A stretch of DNA of 64,000 nt. It comes from Catonia carolina. Its lineage: Eukaryota; Arthropoda; Insecta; Hemiptera; Achilidae. Positions 54,881 to 64,000 of the stretch are shown here, in pieces; position 1 is the first letter of the stretch; the number at the start of each line of letters is the position of its first letter. The stretch covers positions 61,054,672 through 61,118,671 of the forward strand of contig JAQMRL010000003.1 in NCBI GenBank assembly GCA_035578175.1, written 5' to 3'. The translations under genes and the position numbers were made by a program. The notes under the pieces are model-generated. The model made no database searches and was not told where the DNA came from. It worked only from the letters and a program-made list of their open reading frames with translations.

Positions 54881-57411
54881 ATTTCATTTAAAGAATTTTA
54901 TTTTTCTGACAAGTAAAATTTAAAATTCCTTTAAATTAAAAAAAAGTTCTACAAAGACTTTTTAAAACTTATTTAAAAAAAAATTATTTAAAATTTAATA
55001 AAATAAATAATTCAAGATGAAATAATTATCAATGCTCAGAATTTTTTCTGCACGTATATAAGTGGGCCTAAATATATATTATTATTATAAAAATATTAGC
55101 CTATAATTTTGGTTCAGGAGGAGATTGTGGCTAATATATATTTAATAATATGGTGATAAAAAATTTGTTTTTACCAGCCAAAATTTATTATTGTTTTCAT
55201 CAAAGTTTACAATTTTGGCAATAATTGGGCTTTTTTAACATTTCATTTTAGAGAATATTCTGAATAAAAATAATGATAATACCTTACTAATAAGGTATTT
55301 AAAGCAATTTCATGAATTATTCTGATAATGAAAATACAATTTTATTTATTTTTTTGGTTGGACTTCCAACTCCCCTCATAGCTAACCCTATCCACACCAA
55401 GGGAATACCTAAAATGGGGGATGGGAATGGCAGGTCGATGGCGGAGATCACGGCAGAAAAGCAAATGCCTTAATATGCCGTTAGTCAAAAAATTGGAGGC
55501 CTCGATAGTTAATTTCACATTCAGAATGCAGTACGAGAAGTCCATAAGCAATGTATTTCATATGGTAGTTTGAGCGCTACTACACTAAGTAAAAATATCG
55601 ACTCCACGCCACACGTTCTCAATTACAAACTGCTATTGAATAACGTAATGCGAAAACATCAGTGATTTTTTATACTCGTTTATTATTTCTGCTTCCTTCC
55701 ATGTATCAAATCACAGATAAAATTCTATATTTTATAACAAAAAAAAAAAAACTCTAATTCGTCGTTAAAAGAAAAAAGTTATAGTCTATGATGTGAAACG
55801 CAAAAAAAGTGACGAGATTTAAACGTCCAACTTTGTACGAGCCTATCTTATCTAAATATCATAGTATAATAACAACATTAGTAACGTAATAAAATATAAT
55901 TCATTAGGAAGCGAAAGTAATTTTTTCAGAATTTTTGATGAAAATGAGCTTGTTAGAGCGTGATAAGCGAAACTCCAAATATTTTTTCCCGACCTTCGGA
56001 TGGTGTCGGCGGAGGAGGGTTATTTTATTGGCTGTGCCTGATGTTTTCCGTACGCCTGATAACATGACGGGTTCTCATAAGAGCTGTACTGCATTCTGAA
56101 CGTGAAATAGAGTATATTAGGCAGCTAATGAAAACCAAACTAAGGACCATTAAAATCAAATAAGAAAAGGGACACAGTCTGAAGAGGACCTTATAGAATT
56201 AAGCCGAACATAACTATATCACATGAACCCTACCGGAACAGTTACAACACACTCTAATAGAAAAAAAATCAGTTGAAAGAATACAAGGCCAAAAACCAGG
56301 AAAAACAGAAGGAAATATAGAAGTATGGAAGTAAATAAGGAATATGAAAAGTTTAATAGATTTTTTAGTTTATTTCTTTTAAGTTGCATCAACAGCTCGG
56401 TTGTCAGCGACTACTTAAGGTTAAGAAAGTTTGAATATAATTTCTCGTATATTAATTTTTTATCCAGCAGTCGATATTTTCCAAGCTACAGGGTCTAATG
56501 TCGGTGGTATCATGACAGGTGCTGATCTTTCAGGGTACTACAATCTGTACCACATGTTAAAACTGGTAGAACCAATGTGAATTAAAACTTTAAGATTTTT
56601 ATATTTTGCACAAAATACCGATAATTTTTTATAGTAATTGACCTTATAAATTTTTAATACTAGTAGTTATATTTGCTTAAATCACCATTATTACAATTAT
56701 ATTAGCGTAAAACAGAAAGGCCTCACTTTTGAATTTGTTATAATTAATAACCTTTAGAGAATAACACGATATATTAGGGAGTTATCGAACGTCGTTTTAT
56801 AATTAAAAAAATAAAATATTACAGCTCGAAGAATATTTATAGATATTTTGACCTATTTAAATTATATATCCCATAAATTTGATTAATAAGTAATAAATTT
56901 GATTTTTTTTGTTTTATGAAATGGCATTTGCTATCTGTCAGCGATTTACTTATTGTACTAATCGAATGTAGTCCGCTGTCGGGGTACAGACTGGCTCCAA
57001 GGAATATACCACACCCTTTGTCCCGTTCCTCAGTTAATGCAGCTGCAGGCGGTTTAATCTATATATGGAAAACCGATGCTATTAACAGAAACAACAAAAC
57101 AATGTTCAAGGACTTGTTGTGTATAGCCAATAAAAAATAAATATGTTCACTAGAAATATCAGCAACAATCATTAGACAAATGCGGATCTAATTACAATCC
57201 ATTAATTTATTAACTGATTTAATTATTGAAATATATTTAAAAAGTGTAATAAATGTCAACTTATTCCGTAAGAAAAACCAGTTGTTTCAGTATAGCCCTG
57301 TAACAAACAAAAAACATGTGGGAAATGCATTTGCAAAATTTTTGTTACGTCGGAACATTTGTAGATGTTTCATGTAGAAGCAGGAGTAGAATTTCATTAT
57401 TCAGCTTTTTT
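54881..57411. other. Mostly featureless; two GC-richer patches
   Basis: AT-rich. A GC-richer patch at 55355-55560 and another at 55980-56110 break the composition. Short frames such as 56916-57140 are unrecognised. Nothing can be assigned. Confidence 0.35.
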
Positions 57412-57637
57412 TATTACTTTCTCTTGCCTCGATTTTTTGAAATCGAGTTTTCAGCGGGAAATACACATTTTCGGGACCCCATAACTCAAAAAACGTGTTT
57501 TACCGATTAATGTGTGTGTGCTTGCGTGTGCGGACGCGCGTTCGTGTGTGTGTGAACAAAATATCTCAAGAACGGAATCGCGTACAAAGCTGAATCTTAG
57601 ACCTTAGGTTAGGTACCACCAGTTGATCCGACACTAA
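57412..57637 (+). mobile_element. Family A 5' fragment
   Basis: TTACTTTCTCTTGCC joins directly to CGATTTTTTGAAATCGAG, losing about 40 bp. It continues through a GTGTGTGTG/GCGTGTGCGG tract to the GATCCGACAC block and stops. Confidence 0.7.
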
Positions 57638-58418
57638 GAGAAGGTATATAAATTCTATAAATTTTCATATAAATTAGCCTAAATTATCCTTTTAACTAGA
57701 TAATTTTTTAAAGAACGTCTTGAGTAGGCTATCTATTACAATGAAGAAAACTATAAGAAATTTATCTGTTAGTATGATGTTTGCTCTAATGATAATCACA
57801 TTTTATTTTTGTTTCAGACATTTTGTGATTCCAAATAAATAAATATTAAGATAAAAGAGTTTCAAATTTTAATTTCAATCAATTTGGTTTCCAGTTATTG
57901 GCTATTCTAATATTTTTAAATACGTCCTATTGGTTATGGAATCAAAGATTTTCACGAAGACTAAAAAAATGGGACAATTTATTGGACACAATTAAATAAA
58001 GAATTTTCTGCAGAACTATTCCTCATACTTGGAGAGTGTAGTATTTGATCAAATCTTACGTACCTGCTTATATCTGCTTATCCCTCCCGATTCATATTTT
58101 ACTGTTTAAAACTTCTGAAATTATTTGCTACCTTCCAGCGCAAGAAGGTTGTAAATTAATAATAGTTTTCTCTCAAAAGGTTATTTTATAATTAATATTA
58201 ATGTACTTTTCAAAATGTAATATCTAACATTCCGAATTTATTTAATTATCATATCAAAGAAAACTATATAAGGTTAACCAATGTCCAAAATGAACATACA
58301 GTCCATTCGAAATAGCATGGTAGTCAGTCTGTTTTTTGTTTCCGAATGGTGGTAAATTTTTAAAATAAAAATTCCCTTTTCAAAAGTAAATTTCCCTTTT
58401 AATTCATCTTACAAAATG
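57638..58418. other. No recognisable feature
   Basis: AT-rich intergenic DNA. Confidence 0.4.
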
Positions 58419-58915
58419 TACGAGGTGATGCTATTAAATAACGAGACTGACGTAAAAAATTTATTTTTATTTTATACATAATTACTTATTGTCACCTTCA
58501 ATATACATTCCTTCTCTATCCCTACAACGCTCCATGCGAATTTTCCATTGTTGGAAACAGCGCTGGAAGTCATCTTCTGTCAGCTCCTTCAGCACAAGCT
58601 TTCTCTATTACAGCTTCCACAGACTCAAATCTTGTCCCTTTTAATGCAGATTTCACCTTGGGGAACAGGTAGAAGATAATAACATGTGATGAAACGTGGT
58701 TTTTTACTTATAATCCGGAAACGAAGCGGCACGTGTCCTGAAGGAGCTGACAGAAGATGACTTACAGCACTGTTTCCAACAATGGAAAATTTGCATGGAG
58801 CGTTGTAGGGATAGAGACGGAGTGTATATTGAGGGTAACAATAAGTGATTATGTATAAAATAAAAATAAAATTTTTTACAACGTCAGTCTCGTTATTTAA
58901 TAGCCACACCTCGTA
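58419..58915. mobile_element. Deleted palindromic mariner derivative
   Basis: TACGAGGTGATGCTATTAAA at the left and TAGCCACACCTCGTA at the right, each with TA. Arms of about 200 bp are complementary and both correspond to transposase C-terminal codons. The centre keeps the unusual junction AACAGGTAGAAGATAATAAC seen at 15482-16410, so both come from one rearranged ancestor. At 497 bp it has no coding core and is MITE-like. Confidence 0.85.
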
Positions 58916-60786
58916 TAGTAACTTGAGTCACGAGTTTGCCCTTGTTTGCAACGAGGGGTAAAGCGGGAAAAACATCAGTGCGCATGCGCGACTGCTTTAA
59001 TTTCACTAAAACAAACACAACAACTTATATTATACCCAGAGCATATACAGTATATTGCGAAACCTTTTTTTGGTTAACTGTACGAATATAACTGTTTTTT
59101 TACCGTAAACAAAAATTTTAGTTTCTCAAAAACGTGGGCAGACTATTCACAGTGCTAAACGAAATCTAATATGCAGTGTAATAATGCTGTGAAGTTGAAG
59201 CTAAACAAAAATGCCTTTCCCTGCCTCTTAACAAAAGCCATGAGTGAGCGGCTAAGTATTGTGATGTTTCTCTTTCCACAACTCAGAATATAAAGAAGGA
59301 AGTTGTTAAAGACAGTGAAGAAGCTAATTTTTTAACAGTTTTGTTGATACCTGGAAAAAAAAGGAGACGGTTAGGTAGACACTTACGAGACTGATAGTGA
59401 AGACGGCGGTGACAGCGATAGTAAAATAGGCGATTCATTCGTAGAAAATTTTGTTCCAATCGAATAAGGTAGCTGGTAATTACAGTAAAATCATTTTTAG
59501 TCATGTAATTAAGCTATAGGCCTAGGCTATATTACAGGTCACATTTATTTTTTTAACGTTTATGAAGAAAACATTTTCTCGGAATAAAGCACAGCTTACA
59601 AAATGTCTGTAGAAAGTGCACGGCAGTGAAATATAGTGTCTCACTGTTGAGGTTGGCAGCACTGTCAAATTTTCACTTCCCTTCCCCACAGCCCATCCAT
59701 ACGCAAAAGGCAATCTCGTGACTTCAGTATCTATAATATAAATCTTTCTTTTTCAATTTCTGAAAACCATATGGAATTAATTATTCTACTCTCATCTGTT
59801 ATTATTGCATTCAATAACCCATGAAATTCAATACTCGGCAATTCAAAATTGTGTATTCAATACACAAGGCGTGATTAATAAATACATCATTATTTTATAA
59901 TAATTTTTTAATTAATAATAATATAATAAAATAACAATTAATTAATAAATTTGATTTCCATTTTCCGTGTGTTATTGGAAAAATCATTATTGTTTCTTTT
60001 CTTTATTAATTTATCTTATAAAACGCTTTCATTCACTAACAGGGAAAGCTAACAGAAAGAAAAATTTCTTAAGTGGTTGCACTGATTCATGAGCACATTA
60101 CATAACTCCCTCTGTTCTTTATTCCATTCAAGTAATACCATCATGCTATTTTTAATGGACTGTAATTTCGTTAATAAGAAACTAATCATTTTTAGAACTT
60201 AATATAATGTATTTTAGTAGTAATATTTTTTAAAGGTTGTAAATTGGAAAAATTCGAGGGTTTTAGAAACTTACCTACTAGTGGTAATCCAATTACTTTG
60301 AAAATACTGAATCTTAATGTTGCTGTGTTATGTAACGTTTTCTCTGTAATAATAACATAACTCATTAATTATGTTACGATAAACATATTTTGAAGGATAT
60401 TTAGTCTTAGTAACATATACTACAGTTATCTATTGAATTGTTCAATTTATAAAAAATGACAAGGTTATCTATAGGTACATATTTTTACCTTGTCAGGACA
60501 TATGCAAGGATGAATTAGTTAATATTGCACACTGTTATATCAAGTTCTGTAACAATTTTATAGATAGTAAATAACATTTTATTTTTTAAACTTTTAAAAA
60601 CTTTTTATACCACTCCACAATTAATTTACACAAGTTATTTTGTAATTTTTCTCCCCGATTTACAAAGGTAGACTTTTATGTAGTCATTTTAAGTTATTAC
60701 TTTTTATTACATCAACAAGGGCGGACTGGGGAGTTGAGCCGATCCGGGATTTCAGCATAAACGCAACCAAATATTAATAATAATAA
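58916..60786. other. No supported gene
   Basis: AT-rich. At 59185-59466 a plus-strand reading, with one frameshift, gives a basic KKRRRLGRHLRD then an acidic TDSEDGGDSDSKIG stretch ending in a stop, perhaps a decayed coding fragment of unknown origin. Confidence 0.3.
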
Positions 60787-61190
60787 TAAAAAATCTGGTG
60801 TGAAATACTTACACGAATTTCTCTTGCCAATGCAAATCATGAACAATATAACCTAATATTAGTAATAAAATACCAGAAATAAACAAAAAATCTAACATTA
60901 AAAAAATCTATCCTCATTTTAATCATGAGTGAAAGACCTAAAATGAAAATCAAACTCAGTTTGGCTTAAAAATACGAAAAATCACTCTTTCACGCTAAAC
61001 TAGGCTCTGTAAAGATAAATGTTATAAATAAAAGTTGTAGATCTTTTAATTTCCTTTAAATTTGATTATATACTACACTTTTGTCGTAAAATGCATAGGC
61101 TACTAATACTAAAATCTTGAAAATAAAATCGATATTTTTTTTACTCATTTTCGTAAAAAAAACATAAAATCGCTAATTACCGCTAAACTT
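60787..61190 (-). mobile_element. Family A truncated copy
   Basis: AAAAAATCTGGTGTGAAATA start, then the usual order of blocks up to CGCTAATTACCGCTAAACT, where the match stops. Confidence 0.75.
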
Positions 61191-61507
61191 TTTGGAAAGG
61201 TTAACTGTATTATATCATTTATTGCATCTACAAAATTTACTTAATTTTGTAGTCAAGTACGATTCAGTAGACCTACTAGTCGAAAACATGTAAACTCCTT
61301 TGCATAAAGCGCATAAAAGCTGAAATAACATTTACTTTTCCCTTTTTCTAAAATTTCTGAATGTTTTTTACGGAAAAGATATCAAAAAAATTCTCATATC
61401 CGATTTTATTTCATAGAAGCTTCCAAAAATCAAGAGCACCATTTGTTTAAGAAATAGGTTTTACCTACTTTGTAAAGACGTTTTAAATTTAATCTCAATT
61501 TAATTAA
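61191..61507. other. No recognisable feature
   Basis: AT-rich sequence, no gene or repeat seen. Confidence 0.4.
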
Positions 61508-61575
61508 TTTCGCCACCCAGTGGTTAGTGTGGTAGGCTGAAAAACGGAGGTCCCGGGTTTAGTTTAAAAAAAGTA
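61508..61575 (+). mobile_element. tRNA-like SINE head
   Basis: GCCACCCAGTGGTTAGTGTG contains an A-box-like element and GGTCCCGGGTTTAGT a weak B-box. No cloverleaf closes, so it is not a working tRNA gene. Confidence 0.35.
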
Positions 61576-62772
61576 CAAAGTTCAAACCCACTGTTGTTCA
61601 ACCTAATTTAGCCGCTAATAACCAAGATGTTTATCCGACTTAAAATAAACTAAAAAAAATTATTAGAAGCTATGAAGCGCATTGAGTGAGGGAAGGTGGT
61701 GTGGTGTTATTACTAGTGTAATAAATAAGGAAAGAGAACAATATTATTAATGAGAAACAAATTGAAAAATATTTTTCAAACTATTTGATAGTAGGCTTTA
61801 TTCGTAAAAAAACACATTAAATTAATTGCAAAGCCCTACAACTAATTAAAATTAACTGTACATAATTTATAAAGGATTGAATAAAAAATATCCCTCAGGA
61901 TTAACGATTAAAATGTAAATACTTAGATAAATATTATACAAAAAGTGTACACCAAGTAATCGAACAGCTGAAAAAACTAAAAAGATATTATTTACTTTAA
62001 AACATGTAGAGTAAGATTTATTTATAGTATAAATTGACTATCTTTTATCTTGTATTTGTTTTTTATTTTATTGATAAAAGTAAAACAGAAGGAGTATAGC
62101 TGTTGAACTACATAATCGATATAAATCGAATAAATCTCAGTTTTATTTTATAAATAGAGACTATAAAATTATCTATCTATTTAATTTGTAGCTTATTTTT
62201 ATATAAAAACTCGTTGGATGGTTAATTTATCAGAGAAATTATCAGTGATTAGGTAATAGTTATCAGAGATTATTGGTAGGTAATACAGAAATTTACGAAT
62301 ACAAAATACTCAGTTCTTATCCAGTTTTCCGATAATGATCAATTAAAATGTATGTTAATACGTCAAGACTCATTGTAAAAAATTGACGTTTACGTATGTT
62401 AAAGGTCACAATTTTCTCAATAATTTTCACTAATTTAAAAATAAAATCTGGCGGTTCATTTTAATATGGGTCCGTTTTAAGACAAAAATTCTATTTCACT
62501 TCCACGTAAAGGTAGCTAAATAATTGTTAAACTGAAATATGAATTTTTACAACACTATTGAGCTAAGATCGATTTTTCTATTAATAGTAAATATATTTTT
62601 ATTATCTAGATAGAAAATTTATGTTCTTAGATTCAAAAACATGAATAATAAGTTAATAAATTAACGCAAAAAACATAAACTAAAACAATATTATCTAATA
62701 ATAATAATAAAAAATGTTACAGATCAAAGGAGAATAAAAAATTAAATATTTTTAAAAAATTAAAAATTAAAA
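61576..62772. other. No recognisable feature
   Basis: Very AT-rich, with short repeated TTATCAGAGATTA-like motifs at 62225-62280 only. Confidence 0.4.
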
Positions 62773-62960
62773 TTGCCGGTCGCATTGGCGTAGTTGGTAA
62801 CGTTCTCGCCTCTCGTCATGCGGTCATGGGTTAGAATCCCGCTCAGGCACGGCAAATTTTCACGTTACAAAACTTATTTCATCCTCCATTGTACACAGCT
62901 ACACCCCAACGTCGTCACTAATGACCGTTGTAGTTGATGCGGGAGCAGTCATATTGGGCC
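62773..62960 (+). mobile_element. tRNA-headed SINE, best head
   Basis: The head 62773-62854 has A-box TTGGCGTAGTTGGTAACG, B-box GGGTTAGAATCCCG and pairing ends TGCCG/CGGCA. The body TTTCATCCTCCATTGTACAC and the GGAGCAGTCAT tail relate it to 27211 and 36866. It is not a tRNA gene because the anticodon arm is imperfect and a SINE body follows. Confidence 0.65.
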
Positions 62961-63489
62961 AGGGGCCGAAAGGGCCAAAAACCCCCGCTGTGTGTATTGA
63001 CATGTTTGACTTAATTTTAATGAGGATCTCCTTTGTCCTCCTTTAGATAAAGGTGGTCACTTTTTTCCGACAGTGTTCTCTCTCTGTCACTCTTCACAGT
63101 GTTCTCTGTCTTCTTCTACTCTACCTGCTACCTGCTCAACCCTTAACAATTCCATAACTGTTCAATAGTGATCAAACCACTTTAACGTAGCAATGCTTAC
63201 AGAGCTCATTTTAGAAAAAGATCTTCTAAATTCATGCTATTTGAATGTGTGCTGATTTTTAACTATGATGTGTTATTAAACAGCATAATTTTGAACAGTA
63301 CGCACTCATCTTTAGCGGCATTAATTCCAACTGCCGCTAAATTATTTTTCTCAGATTAAATGACTTGGTTTATTTAAATTATTTTAAGAAATGAAACCAT
63401 AATTTTTTCTGTGGGTTATCAGACCAAGAAAATACAAATTTACACGGACAGATCTAATGGTTTTATACAATTAACATAAAACAACTTTT
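62961..63489. other. No supported gene
   Basis: Less AT-rich at 62960-63150 with pyrimidine-rich runs; nothing recognised. Confidence 0.35.
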
Positions 63490-63774
63490 TTTGTCATCAG
63501 TCTCTCGACTGGTTTGATGCAGTTCTCCAAGTTGTTCTATTTTGCGCAAGTCGTTTCATGTCTACATACCTGTAACACACTACATCTTTTGTAATTTGCT
63601 TTGCATATTCTAATCTTTGCCTCCCCCTACAATTTACTCCCTCAATATTACCCTCCATTATTGATAGCCCAATACCTGGATATCTTAGGATATGCCCACC
63701 AGCCTATCCCTTCTTCTGGTAAGATGCTTCCATATACTTCTTTTTTCATCCACTCGCCTAAGAACCTCTAAATT
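63490..63774 (+). mobile_element. Arthropod-type dispersed SINE/LINE 3' repeat
   Basis: GTCATCAGTCTCTCGACTGG then TTTGATGCAG is a widespread arthropod repeat head, followed by CTTTGCCTCCCCCTACAATT and CTCCCTCAATATTACC pyrimidine-rich blocks. The first 30 bp resemble the family B head, suggesting a common origin. Confidence 0.6.
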
Positions 63775-64000
63775 ACCGTATTTTCCGGACGATAAGACGC
63801 ATTTTTTTCCGTAGGAAAATGACCTAAAAATTACCATGCGTCTTATGGTCCGAACGCTAGCTATATTTCAGGGTAGATGCTTTCTATAATAATATTTAAT
63901 ACTACCGTACTCTACTTAAACACGTTCAATAACTAGGGATTTCAAAACAAAACATACAATGATATAGGATGTACCGTAGTTTTTAAATTGTATCGTCTTG
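63775..64000 (+). mobile_element. DNA-transposon end running off the window
   Basis: ACCGTATTTTCCGGACGATA then AGACGCA is mirrored 50 bp on by TGCGTCTTATGGTCCG, a complex terminal structure typical of a widely dispersed DNA-transposon type. The other end is outside the window. Confidence 0.5.

Noticed and set aside
62773..62854. Functional tRNA gene
   Set aside because: A- and B-boxes are present but the anticodon arm is imperfect and a SINE body with relatives elsewhere follows.

Overview
This is an AT-rich eukaryotic window (roughly two thirds A+T by eye). The repeat types suggest an arthropod, probably an insect: mariner, hAT with a BED finger, piggyBac-like and Tigger-like DNA elements, jockey-type and RTE/CR1-type LINE remnants, tRNA-headed SINEs, and an LTR element carrying a baculovirus-F/errantivirus-type envelope gene. 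I cannot name the species. I see no convincing host protein-coding gene, rRNA, functional tRNA or CRISPR array.

Layout. 0.1-4.3 kb is a three-level nest: a Tc1/mariner-like MITE inside a hAT element, which sits inside the left terminal repeat of a pogo/Tigger-like MITE. 4.3-20.3 kb is a mosaic of two abundant non-autonomous families, LINE scraps and a palindromic mariner. 'Family A' is about 1 kb, has 13-bp inverted ends and an internal CA/CG microsatellite. 'Family B' is about 0.4 kb, SINE-like, with 8-11 bp target duplications. 20.7-21.5 kb is a piggyBac-like MITE with TTAA duplications. 21.66-23.6 kb holds a 650-aa uninterrupted jockey-like reverse transcriptase without its endonuclease half. 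24.5-37.0 kb has more family A and B copies, SINEs, LINE fragments, a GC-richer island (30.85-31.38 kb) and a long palindromic MITE.

The most striking object is 37336-50191: a minus-strand LTR element with 2.07-kb LTRs that are almost identical, a polypurine tract, a candidate primer site and an intact 639-aa envelope-like ORF. No gag or pol ORF is visible in the roughly 6.1 kb where they should lie. A consensus splice donor in the 5' LTR and a good acceptor just upstream of the env ATG suggest that the gag/pol-less interior could be removed as a 6.4-kb intron, so the element would act as an LTR-driven env cassette.

50.2-64 kb returns to scrap: Tigger-like and foldback MITEs, two degraded LINEs of different types head to tail, a deleted derivative of the same palindromic mariner, tRNA-headed SINEs, and a DNA-transposon end at the right edge. 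The coding content works as selfish DNA rather than as a host pathway: intact ORFs (env and the jockey RT) sit among trans-mobilised non-autonomous families.
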